Shown: positions 44,452-56,000 of the stretch, piece by piece
How the letters are laid out: each line of letters starts with the position of its first letter
Position numbering within the stretch: position 1 is the first letter of the stretch
Source: Owenia fusiformis
Lineage: Eukaryota > Annelida > Polychaeta > Sabellida > Oweniidae
Length of the DNA: 64,000 nt
Reading direction: 5' to 3'
NCBI GenBank assembly: GCA_903813345.2
Contig: CAIIXF020000012.1
Coordinates: 27,414,184-27,478,183 of the forward strand
Notes under the pieces: generated by a model
What the model was told of the DNA's origin: nothing
What the model saw: the letters and a program-made list of their open reading frames with translations, nothing else
Database searches by the model: none
Program-made: the position numbers and the translations under genes

Positions 44452-47400
44452 ATGAACAACTATGGGAAATTTTCGCTGAATAAGCTTAAATTAGAATTAC
44501 AAAAACGCGGTGCTCGCACACAAGGCCGAAAGGAAGTACTAATACAAAGGTATGATTTCAAAAATTATGAAATTATGCTTAAATATGTCTCCTATTTGCC
44601 GAGACGGCTTATTTCATGAATATTTTTGGAGAATTTACAGATTAAGGCCAATTTGTCTTTAACTCCTAGACTATGTAAACGCTAAAAAGGTATGTTCTTA
44701 TTTACTCCTATATTTCATAAACTAATATCTAAACCTAGTACATGTGCTCCAAGAGCATATTCTACTCCACAGGGGATGGTTATGATGAAAAATGGCCCTA
44801 CCTGTACGCCTCATTTCTTTCCTCATGAGAGTTACCGGGGATTTACCTACCCCACAGTCAATGGCGTGGAAAAACTGCACATACTGCACATTTTATTTGT
44901 TTCTACTCTAATGTACCTTCAAATATTTTTATTATATTTTTAGATTGGAATATTATGACCAGAATGAAAACTTTAGGGCTCCAGCTGTCATCATGGAAGA
45001 TACTATCCCCATTGAGAAATGGCCTGAATCTGGGTTCAAATCGCTCTCGTCACAGCACAAGAGTCAGCTGCCAAACATCACCAATGATATCATCAAGGCG
45101 TACTTCATATCCCGGCTCTCAACAGACAATATGGATGTCAGTGATGCTGCGTCGCTAAAAAAGGGCAGAGCCCTACTTAAGAGCAGCTTCATATCTGCGT
45201 GCAGTGTAAATGTTGAGGATGAGGCATTTGTTTTCTTTTCTGGGCTGACCAATGCAGCAATGAAGAAGAAGGTATAGGCCTTTAGTATAAACTTGATATT
45301 TTCACACTACCCTTCCTCCCCATACTGTAGCTTGTAGGCTATTTCTTTCAAAGGAATACATGTAGAGGCTATGTACAGTGAGGTTGCAAATGGAGGTCTA
45401 TATTTGTTTATAGGGGTTTTCTGGTAATACAAATGTACATGTAATGTACATTGTACATGTAATGCCATGCAAACTGCTCGATGAACCTGTATAATGTATA
45501 GTAGAACTTGGTAAACCTAGTGCACATGTACATGTACAGTAAAACATGTCTTAGTGAACACCTCTCTCTAGTGAACACCTGTCCCTAGTGGACACCCTTC
45601 CTACGCACATAGTCCACTGACTTCTGTATAAATTACCCTCTCTCTAGTGAACACCTACCTACAGTGAACGTTTTTTCTTGGCAAAAAAATGTTCACTATA
45701 CACAAGTTTTACTGTATCTTTAGAAATATGGAAATAAACAAACATCCTCCATTTGCAACTTCACTCCACCAGACATTCATGTACATGTATAGCCCGTAGC
45801 CCAGCGTTATTTTAGTATAATGAATTTAAACACCGATGGCAAAAGTTTATAATTTTTTAATATAACTTTTGGTACTCTATCTGAAAGCCCATGGTGAACA
45901 TAACTGATTTTCATTTTAGGTATCCTACAACTTCCAAATTAGACTTTCTAGAACTACAGGTGTGATCCTTAATAGCAACTGTGAATGCCCCGCTGGGAAA
46001 GGACCCCACGGAACTTGTAAGCATGTGGCAGCAGTACTCTATATGCTGGTGGACTTCGTGGCCACTGGGAAAGCCAGTGTGACCCTGAGCTGCACTGAAA
46101 AGCTTCAGACATTTCACAAACCCAAGAAGGGTCATTCAGGTAAAGAATTTACCATTCTTACAACAAATGCACAAGAGACTCTTCATTGAAATTAAATATT
46201 TTTTATTACATATTTACATATATCAAAAACACATTGTTTAAACTTGGGTATATATTATATATATTTATACCATGGTCAGAGTAATATCAACCCTGTGAAT
46301 ACTGTATTTAAAAAACAATTTTTTCAAAAGTTTTCATTTCTCAATTTTTTTAATTTTTTTCCAAAAACTTCATTTTCAAACATTTAATGTTTTGCCCCAA
46401 CATTTCTGTTTTTCAAAAAGTTTTCTGGTACAAAAATAATTTTAGTTTTTCAATTTTTTGAAGCACATATAATATGTCATGTTAATATTTCTAAGATTCA
46501 ATCATTTTTTCTCTCATTCAAAGGGGATTTTAGGTAGATACAGTATTGGTCTTGACCATGGTTTAAGGTTGTTATGGTCACCTCTCGAGATGACCAGGAT
46601 GATATGAGGAATGTCCCTCAGATGATATCAATACTCCCTCTGTTAAAATACTGTGTTCCCTCATGAAATATTAATATCATCCCTGTGATGTTCCCCACAT
46701 CATCTCCCTCCTGGTGCATAACTTACATGTATGTATATACCATAACCCAAATTTATGAAGTTGATAAAAGTCTTAATACTTTATACATTTTTAGCACAAC
46801 AGCACACATGTTACTTTATTGATCACCTATTTAGCAGTGAACACATGTTACTTTATTGATCACCTATTTAGCAGTGAACTAATTACATTTTTACCTTGAT
46901 CCATGAGCATTATTACATAATTTTGATTTGTTTCTAATTCTAGGTTCTCCTATGAAGGCTGAATCAATGGGTGCTCGAAAGCGCAAGGATGTGTTAAAAG
47001 ATCCACGTCCCTTGAAGTTCAGAAATCGAGATGGCTACAATGATTTTGTCAGGAACACCATTATAAATTATTGCGCATCTACTAGTGAGGACCTCTCTAT
47101 GAGATACATTTACCCTAAAGCTGATATTAAGCAAGCTACCAATGACCATGATTACCTATCCAGGAAATATACAGAACACTGGGTTGATTCAGCTATAAAG
47201 GTAACAACGCAACTAATTCCAAACTTTTAGTAGCCCCATTGGACATGTTGGGAGAGGCCTCCTATAGCTTTCTTAGCTTTTTTTCTTATTCTATTTTTTT
47301 AGGCCAATGTCAAAGGTCAAAATCTAGGTCAAATCTAGGTTTTTTTCTAGTTCCTCAAAGTTCCTTTAAAGGTTCTAGCCATTAACTATATTTGAAAACA

Positions 47401-48388
47401 TTGTCTAGTTAATAACTTATAGTTTAAGATCAGGTCTATAATACAGTATCCTTGATTTAGCCTTCAATATTGAAGAATACTATAATACAATTTTTCATTT
47501 GAATTTAAATGTACATATTATGTAATTTCAAACCCATTAAAACAATATTATCATTAGATAATATTACTTGTGTGGGTCATTTAGCATAAATCTATCAATA
47601 TAGACTTATTGATAGATTTTGACAGAAATAAATACATGTCAAAATCTCTCAATAAGTCTATATAATAGATTTATACTAAAGGGCCAACAAAATTATCTTA
47701 CATGCAATTTTTGTAACACCTTTATTATTTTTGTTTCCAGGTGACTGCCGAGGACATTGCTGCCATTGAGAAGAGAACTAGGAAGCAAAATGAATCCACT
47801 GAATGGCATGAGCAGCGGAGGTGGCGCCTTACAGCTAGCAGATTTGGAGAGATAAACAAAATGACAGATAAAAGGGACAAAGACAAGTTATGTGCTTCCA
47901 TAGTTAGTCCAAAGGCATTTAAATCAAGTGCAACTTCCCATGGTGTTGCTTTTGAAGGCTTTGCTAAGATTAAGTTTGAGGAGATAACAGGGAAAAGGAT
48001 TGAACCCAGTGGATTAGTAATTCACTTGGAGAAACCTTTTCTGGCTGCATCCCCTGATGGATTTGTAGGGGAAAATGCTATCTGTGAAGTAAAGTGTCCT
48101 TTTAAAGGCAAGGATAGCTTTATTACTGATGATATTAATTTCCCTTGGCTCGAAAGGAAGGATGGGAAACTCTCTTTGAAAAAAACAAGTGGGTATTATG
48201 ACCAAGTTCAAGGTCAAATGTATGTCACTGGCAGGAAATTATACCACTTCATTGTGTATGTGTTCAATGATTTCTTCCATCAGGCAATTGAATATGATCA
48301 AGAGTATTGTGAGCTAGCTCTTATTCCAAAACTTGAGCTATGCTATGAAAAGTACTTGCGCCCATATATTGCAGAACATTGTATGTAG
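44452..48388 (+). CDS. SAP-SWIM-YqaJ nuclease protein, five exons, 516 aa
   Basis: Exons 44452-44549, 44944-45271, 45920-46139, 46944-47200 and 47741-48388 join in frame to 1551 nt. Residues 8-35 form a SAP-like motif (LNKLKLELQKRGARTQGRK). Residues about 155-180 form a SWIM zinc finger (NCECPAGKGPHGTCKHVAAV, C-x-C...C-x-H). Residues 310-516 form a YqaJ/lambda-exonuclease-type PD-(D/E)XK nuclease with WHEQRRWRLTASRFGEI, HGVAFEGFAK, AASPDGFVG (catalytic Asp), ICEVKCPFKG (E-x-K) and YYDQVQGQMYVTG. The likely role is trimming or processing DNA ends for the transposon. All key nuclease residues are present, with no stop or frameshift. Introns have good GT-AG signals. Confidence 0.83.
45537..45717. 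mobile_element. Small MITE, CAGTAAAACATGTC ends, TA duplication
   Basis: The ends tacagtaaaac and gttttactgta are inverted and flanked by TA. Interior repeats of agtgaacacct give it its character. It lies in an intron of the YqaJ gene. Confidence 0.62.
46805..46878. repeat. Two-copy ~37-bp tandem repeat
   Basis: acacatgttactttattgat followed by cacctatttagcagtga occurs twice back to back with no visible differences, in intron 3 of the YqaJ gene. Confidence 0.85.
47575..47690. repeat. Inverted repeat, possible hairpin
   Basis: aaatctatcaatatagactt and its partner aagtctatataatagattt face each other, with an inner pair around attttgacag/atgtcaaaat. It is intronic. Confidence 0.6.
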
Positions 48389-48973
48389 TTGAATATTGAA
48401 CATATACTCTGATGAATTGGCATAATTTTCCTCATCCTTCCTCGGGTGCTATTGCTAATTATGTTATTCATGTACTACATGTAATTCCATTTATGGGATT
48501 TGATATGATGACTGTACTTCTAATTAATTTGGCAGATTTGCTGTTTTGTACATTTAGTGGCTACTTAATTAGGCAAACTTGCAATATTACAATGTACAAT
48601 TCCAATGGTAGTGGTGCTAATTCGTAAATTACCAGATAATTTTGCAGCTACTTTATTAGGCTGACTTTTACAATTTGGCGGATCCGCCAGATTAAGTAGA
48701 AGTATAATATGACAGTATGAAGTAATTGTGTAATATTTACAAAAAGCACATATTGTACAAAATCAATATTCAAAAATCAATTGATTTATAGGCCTATAAA
48801 TTTCTATAATACATGTGACTATCTGCAGTATGTATTAATACATTTTTAAACTAGGCTTAATTGAGAAATGAGAAAGTTGTAACATTCCATTACACTTACA
48901 GTAAATTAGTTTATGAACATATCTTCCAGAAATTGCACAGAAGCCTACTATTGTATACCATTCTAGTACTAGT

Positions 48974-49158
48974 ACAGTAAAACATGTCTAAGTGAACACC
49001 TGACTGTGTCAAGTACAATTTTTTTAGTACATACTCAACTAACAACTCTTGTTGTGTTGTATAAAATTCCTTCCTTTCTGTCATGAAGAACTACTACCAG
49101 AGAAAACATTTTTGTGGCTCCATATGTAAGTGTTCACCATACACAGATTTCACTGTAT
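48974..49158. mobile_element. Second copy of the CAGTAAAACATGTC MITE
   Basis: It starts cagtaaaacatgtctaagtg and ends gatttcactgta, with the same agtgaacacct and gtgttcacc internal motifs as 45537-45717. It lies between the YqaJ and transposase genes, more diverged at its right end. Confidence 0.55.
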
Positions 49159-49536
49159 ATCACTAATTATATATACTATTACTAGTTACATCTAAGAATG
49201 ATCATTAAGAATACATTTTTGAATAAAACTATATATTGCATATTATTTTCATTCTTGTCCTTAAATCTCAAGAGTTTGAACTTTTGTGCATTAAAGTGCA
49301 TTTGATTGAATCAGTCATTTGAAACTTCATGTAGGATTGCACCATGAAGATGAAGGCTTGTTTTAATGTGCAAAACAAAAATTCAGATATTATGCAGATA
49401 AAAAAGTTATGAATCATTATGTGGATGTTAAAGTTGAGGGGGGAAACATATTTATTTGACACCCTGTAGACAGTCGAATTTCTATTAATTCTTCTTTTAA
49501 GCTAATGTTCTAAGTTCCAATACATAAAAATCTTAC

Positions 49537-50876
49537 TTAAATATTGTTATTATTGCCCAATGAATCGTGATAATATATCAAAGATTTCATGCCAATGTTT
49601 ACTATGGAGTCTCTGAAGTTGCTAATTAGGAAGCATACATTGACAATTCTGGATCCCATATCTCTCTTTCCAGGGTGAAGTTCATGTTTCAAAATTTTCA
49701 TATGTTTTCCAAGGCCAATTACTCTTTCCACATGGATACGCTTGGATGAGACTCTACGGTCATGTAACACCTCAGATGGATCAAGTTGGGTCTTACCTCT
49801 CAACATAGTTGGAGTGTTCACCTGAACGCCTTTAGATGCAAAAAGGTCCTGCACCATAATCCCCCTATCTGCCATCAATGTGTCCCCTTTCTCTAGCATT
49901 GATTGATCAGACAAAAGTTTCGACCGTTCAATTATTTGTCTATCACTTGTAGACCCACCATAGGCATCGCTGATATAAGAAACAATCCCCCTTGGAGTGC
50001 AACCAATCATAGTTTTGAGAGTGTTCTTGTTTTTGTAAGTACTGAAAGTTGCACGTTGTTCAATTACATTTGATGGCTTAGCGATTGGAGTTTCCGTAGC
50101 ATCCAGTATTGCCCTAGTATTAGGGAATTGTTCACCAAAACTTTTGGGAATATGTTGGGCGATCACTTCCGCACTCGGCCACCACTTTATTTCGTTTAAT
50201 TGAAACCACATAAATGATATCCATTGGTTGGTTATTTTATGGACTGTTGTGGCACTAACATTAAATTCCATTGCTAGAAGTTCATCATCAATACAAAGCC
50301 GTAGCTTCATAAGTGTCAGAAGTAACTGATCCATCTCACACATTACTTTGGTTTTTTGTTCAAGTTCATAAACAGCAGGTCCAAGGCAATCAAAGAAAAG
50401 TTTAAAATGAGAATAACTATTGAATGATGTGAGGTAATGTATACGTTTTGGATTCTTCTTCAGCATTTCAATGGTGAGTGGGGGCCTATAAGAGGGATCA
50501 CTGTCACCAATGAGGTTGCATTGGACTTCCTCATCTTGTTTTAATGGAGGTTCCTGAGACTGGGTTGGTGATTCTTCAATCAACGTATTAGGTGTTTGAT
50601 CAATTTCAAGTTGTACTTCCACTTCTTGCACATCAATGCCAATGTCAATAGAAACTAAATCCTCTTCTATAAGATCTGTTGAAGTAGTTTCACTAGTTTC
50701 TAATGGATCAGTCTCAGACTCTAAGTCTAAGGGCTCTGCCTCTAAGGGTTCGGTCTCCTTTGCTCCTCTGTTAGAACGTGCCGCCCGTCTAATACCTGAT
50801 GGGGTGAGTCCACTGGTGGAACGAACTGGCATGAAAAGTGAAGGGACAGCTGATCTTCGCAGTTGTCTTCTTGAAC
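49537..50876 (-). CDS. DDE transposase of the PIF/Harbinger-ISL2EU type
   Basis: One long exon from an acceptor (ttttacag) at 50877 to a TAA at 49537, entered in phase 1, about 446 residues. The N-terminal third is acidic and of low complexity. Next comes a segment with LTSFNSYSHFKLFFDCLGPAV, then a helix-turn-helix (LLAMEFNVSATTVHKITNQW). The DDE_Tnp_4-like catalytic core has AILDATETPIAKPSN (first Asp), TLMADRGIMVQD (second Asp) and KRIHVERVIGLGKHM (Glu). GCTPRGIVSYISDAYGGSTSD is the strand pair before the second Asp. All three acidic residues are present. It should cut and rejoin the transposon ends. The start lies in an upstream exon that I could not fix; see the possible THAP piece. Confidence 0.85.
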
Positions 50877-51574
50877 CTGTAAAACATACATATTTTGTTC
50901 AATAACAGTGGTAATGTTACAAGTATAAAATTGTACATCTACATGTTTGTCAATCACCTGCGGCTTTGGTTGCATTCATGTACATGAAGTAAATACACAA
51001 GATAAAATAAATACACAAGATATCGATCATAATGAAGCAGGAATAATTCATGTAGAGTTCAAAACAAATGGCATTCATTTCAACTTCAATGTGCAAACAC
51101 AGGCTAAACCAATCTAAAAATATTCATATGTTTCACGTCTTCGTGCATTTTTTTGCCCAAAAAAATAATTTTTTTAATCTCAAAACTTTGATATTTTTGG
51201 ACTGCTGCAAAGAGTATCGCATAATAAGAGTCAGCATATGATAGAAATCTATCAAAAGAATATTGTTACCCAGTATCGTGATAATTAAAAATGTTAAACG
51301 CATAATCACATATTTTGGCCTTGTTGCATTCCAAAAGTTGTGACGTCTCGGTAAGGGTCACCGAGTGCAAATATGATTGACAGATGGGGATCCCGGGACG
51401 GGGATTCCGTTCCGAGTTGTTTTTTGTGTATTTCTGTCTTTTTGTGTTAATAATTGTGATCCAGTTTGGTTTTAGTAAACATTTACATACATTTATCCAG
51501 TTACGCAGTATGGTAAGTTACATTTTTGACGACGGGGACGACGTAATTTAGGTGGGATAGGTTAACCGAGCCTG

Positions 51575-51655
51575 TCAATCACTTTCTACGGAAGCACAGT
51601 TCAGATGCCCCCCTATATGGCTGTTACAACCCGGGACACAACAGTAGGATGGCAT
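51575..51655 (-). pseudogene. Possible THAP zinc-finger start of the transposase
   Basis: The minus strand opens MPSYCCVPGCNSHIGGHLNC and reaches a stop after 26 codons. M-P-x-x-C-x-x-x-x-C is how THAP domains begin, and a THAP finger upstream of a DDE domain fits this transposase type. The rest of a THAP domain (the later Cys and His, FHxFP) was not found before the main transposase exon. Either the domain is broken by deletion or an exon was missed. Confidence 0.4.
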
Positions 51656-51882
51656 TTCCGATCGTTTTATTTACATTTTCTTTCCGACATTGTTCTAGAC
51701 CGTTCGTGAGCGATAATAGGGTAATGACGTCACAGCGACACCTATCGACGGGTGACGCGTTTTAATCCATTAAACACCTTTTCAACATGGAGAACGATTC
51801 CCTTTTTCCAATATTGTATGTCTTGTGAAAATAAAGAAATTGAAATTGTAGCAGAATTTATTCATAAATGTGATATAACATA

Positions 51883-52128
51883 GAAGGGTGTGATATATGA
51901 CATAAACAATGGACGCGTATCACAATCACCATTCGTGTGCTCATGCATGATACATATTTATTTGTTCATTTATTTACTTATTTATTTATTATGAAGTATT
52001 AATTGTGTGTGTTGTTATATATACTGTTTTCTGTTGTATTGATATATTGTAAAATTAGTGTTTACTTTGTGTACACTTAACCCTTCATGGGTATGCATGT
52101 GTAATAAAGTTCATAAATCTAAATCTAT
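51883..52128 (+). repeat. SINE or LINE 3' tail, plus-strand copy
   Basis: It starts gaagggtgtgatatatgac and ends aataaagttcataaatctaa, with an (aatcta)n tail. A near-identical inverted copy lies at 54087-54334. Confidence 0.72.
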
Positions 52129-52644
52129 GTTCGGAATGAAATGAAACATCTATCCGAACCTCATTATAACAAAACGACATAAACACAACGTATTTAGGTC
52201 TCTCAATATCGTAATTGTACAAAGGAAATATTGATTTTAAAAAAGTTTCTTGTTAATGAAATAAAAGGTTAACCTTAATTTTTATCTATTTTGGGGGGTT
52301 TTGTTTTAAGTTTTTGCATACTTTTTGTTAAACTTTTTGTCATTTGTATAACTATAATATCGAGAGGTCTAAGAAAATCTTGTAAATGCTATTTTGTTCC
52401 AACAAGGTCGGAAAGACATTTTATTTCATTCTAAAGATTGGGTAGAAAGGATAAAAAACAAATGCACTAAAAACAAAACAAAAAATGTTAACAAAAACAG
52501 TTATATAAAATATATATGAATACTTTTTGCATTCAATTGTTGCCAATCAGTCAACATTACATAAAGGACCGTGATTTTTCACAGAATGTTTTCAATAATT
52601 GGGGCAAGAGAAAAACAAGCAGTTCGGCATATCGATACCTATCC

Positions 52645-52845
52645 TTTATCATCATTTTCGACCTATTGCAATTGAGGAAAAAATTGCGAAAATTTGGAGG
52701 TGTTGGAAATGAAGTCAAGTTACCATCAATATTAAAAGTGATCTAATCGCAGGGTAAGTAGATAAAATCCAAACGTAAAGAGGCTTTAACACGTAGTTCA
52801 ATGGGGGAGCAAAGGTTGCCAAACTAATGAAGGGGAGTATACGTC
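52645..52845 (+). repeat. Half copy of the CACTCCCCTCCATAAG MITE
   Basis: atcattttcgacctattgca, gaggctttaacacgtagttc and ggttgccaaactaatgaagg match the right arm of 35568-36444. The left arm is missing. Confidence 0.7.
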
Positions 52846-53061
52846 TCTAAAAAGCCTAGTCACAATACACGTTGCTGAAATCCGAGGAACACACAACACT
52901 AAACGTCGCTGAAAGCAAAGCAAAAACAAATATTGCTTAACCAATAAGAAACTCGTCTGAGAGACCTGAATTGAACAAATCTACTCACGAATGTGATAAC
53001 CCTGAGACCAGCAAGATTCACAATCATTCCTTTTTGGATTCGAGAAGAGAAGGAGGGAAAG

Positions 53062-56000
53062 ATGCGTCTACCATTTTTTGTCACACTTTTGTCTATCGTC
53101 GTGTTGCTGGTCTCTGTGCAGTATGTCTATGAAGTCCATTGTAAGTACACTTGTATTATTACTAACTGTAATATCAATTTGAAATATTATGTGAAATGTT
53201 CCTTTCGTCAGTTTTATATGAAATTTCATGACCATGTGCTATTTTCAGATAAACATAGCTCATTCCACCATATTACATCATATACATGTACATCTTTCAT
53301 GTTTGCACAAAAATGCATTAGGGTCAGGTTGCATGATGGGAAATCTTCTGCATTCCTCAATAGAGTCACATGTTATTTTTCAAACAAGAATCACTCCTTC
53401 CCCACATTGTCTATATCTTCCAGTTTTGCACAAAAAGTGCACTTATGTACCTAGAAAAGACTTGTGAGAAGAATGTTTTGATAAAGTGTATACAAAACAA
53501 GAAAATTCAGTGAAAAAATTCAGAAATTTTTCAGAAACTTTTTTCACTGAATTTTCTCATTTGTTATACATTTTACAAAACAAATCTTCTAACAAGGCTT
53601 TTCTAGGCACATAAGTGCACTCTTTGTGCAAACTTGGAAGATGTAGACAATGTAGACTATATCCTCTAGTCTGAAATGTTTTTGAAATTTGGAATGAAAA
53701 TATTCAGACTATAGCCCACATATTTAAAAATTTGGGATTGAAAATTATTTGTGTACATAGAAAGTGCCATTCAAAATGGCCGACTGGGTAAATTAATTTG
53801 CATATTTGTTACTTCCCCTAGCTTTATTTCCATTTGACAATATGCTGACAATGTGTTACTTTTTATAGCATTTAACTGTACCTTACTACTTAATTGAATT
53901 GTTAAAATGCTTATTTTTGGGAAGTGAAGTTTCCTAAAATTGATAATAGTTTGCAGGAAAGTTCCCGTTTTTCCCACAGGAGGGACATGATGATCAATAG
54001 ACTGAATTCTCAGGAAATTCAGTCTATTGGATATAGACTAGTAGACAATGTGGTGAAGGAGTTATTCTTGTTTGAAAAATAACATGATTTAGATTTAGAT
54101 TTATGAACTTTATTACACATTCATACCTATAAAAGGTTAAGTGTACACAAAGTAAACACTAATTTTACAATATATCAATACAACAGAAAACAGTATATAT
54201 AACAACACACAAAATTAACACTTCATAATAAATAAATAAGTAAATAAATGAACAAATAAATATGCATCATGGATAAGCACATGAATGGTGATTGTGATAC
54301 GCGTCCATTGTTTATGTCATATATCACACCCTTCTTAATTGGGGATTACAAGGAATATTATGGAATATTATGAATATTATGAATATTATGAATATTATTA
54401 ATATTATGAATATTATTAATATTGTGAGTACAGCTGGAAAATAAAATGTTGGTAAAAATTGCTATACCTGCAAATGTTATTTTCTGGTACACTATAATGT
54501 AACATGTGCAGGTAAAGCAATTTTTACCAAAATGTTACTTTCCAGCTGAACCGTAATGTACATAGACTATTTATTGAGGGTCGATAATTCTTCAGAATGT
54601 CTGAATAAGTAGAATATTCAGTGGTTTACATTTCAAAATTGCAAAAAAATCCAAAGTGCACCCTGACCTTAAGGTCGGGGTGCATGTTGCGATTTTTGCT
54701 GCAAACCTTAAAAGGGTCACTAGTTCAACGTCGATATTGCAATTTAGAAGCTTATGCGATTTTTGAACATTCAGATGTACCTTAAATTTAAAATATTGTA
54801 ATTACAAATTCAGAATATCTTGTTAGGGCTATCACATAACGTCTAGATTTTTCAAGAAATATTCACGGATTGGTTCACTCTGTGCAGACTAGGCGTGCAG
54901 AAAACGCTTTTCCTTTATGAATATGAATTCATGATATATTATACACGGTCTTATTGTCAGATTCAAGACTATATTGTGTACTTCGAATTCGAAAATATAA
55001 GAGACTCCACATATGATAACCAAACGACAAAATAAACTAAAATAAACAAAAATTAGGTCTTGGTATATTGAAAATGGGAAGATATTTAAGTTTCGATATT
55101 TTGAGTTATGAATCTTACTTTAGAAATAACATGGGCTCTACCACAGAGCCCATGGAAATAACAAGTATCCATTTATATTCATATGTGTAGATGATAACTT
55201 ATAGGGAGGGAATTGTGTAGATAGTTGTGTACGTGTAATTCTACAATACGGTTTATAGTTCAACGTCGTTAAACTCAATAACGGCGTTATTTATTATTAA
55301 GAATTTTCTTGGGGCCGTTATTGAGTTTAACCTCTTTACTATTCTTTCCATTGATGCAAGTTTTGGATCCACCGAAACCATTTTTCCGCGATAACGTGCA
55401 ACTGATACTTGACAACAATATAAAAACACATACCATCAAGCGATTCAACACAATATCATTGTATTAAATGGTCATTTATACGAGTAAAATGAGGTTAAAC
55501 TTACCAATCTCTAAAATGACATTTCTGCATGTCCGCATCCTCCGAACGCAGGGTTCCAGACATCATCCACAAAGTTCCTTCCTTCTTCCGAGTTCTGGAG
55601 GCCTGTGTTCGGAGGATGGCCAAAATGCCCTAATACGTCACTTCCGCTGAATAGAAAAAAGTAGTATTCAAAAATAAATGTAGTCCCAACACAATTGTGA
55701 TCATGACGAGTCAGTAAGCTAGTATGTAGGCACAGTTGTGATCTTTTTGCAATGACAACATGCCATTTCTTCTGAAAATGCGTTTATTTGGGTTATCTGA
55801 AGGAAAATTTCGAGTCAAGTGGCGTATTAATTTTGCCTTCATTTTTGTGAATTTCAATTTGTGTCTGCAGAGAGAGGGGGTAGTGTCGCAATTGACCAAT
55901 TATTTCAAAAAGTAGATGGTTGGCCCCTATTGAGTTTAGTGTCAAGATGTAGCTTAGACATAGCTTTAGAACCTCAGATAGGCCAGTGAGGCCACATAAA

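Larger units (their letters stand above)
44356..51772. mobile_element. Two-gene DNA transposon (ISL2EU-like): YqaJ nuclease plus DDE transposase
   Basis: Imperfect inverted ends of about 65 bases. AATGGATTAAAACG, then CGATAG and ATTACCCTATTATCGC plus CACGAACGGTCT, occur at 44356-44421 and inverted at about 51693-51772. Between them lie a plus-strand SAP-SWIM-YqaJ gene starting just inside the left end and a minus-strand DDE transposase reading in from the right end. A second gene with a YqaJ nuclease, and a THAP-DDE transposase, is how I remember the ISL2EU group of the PIF/Harbinger-related (PHIS) elements; this is recalled knowledge, not a search. The target duplication could not be fixed. 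Small MITEs have landed inside. Confidence 0.72.
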
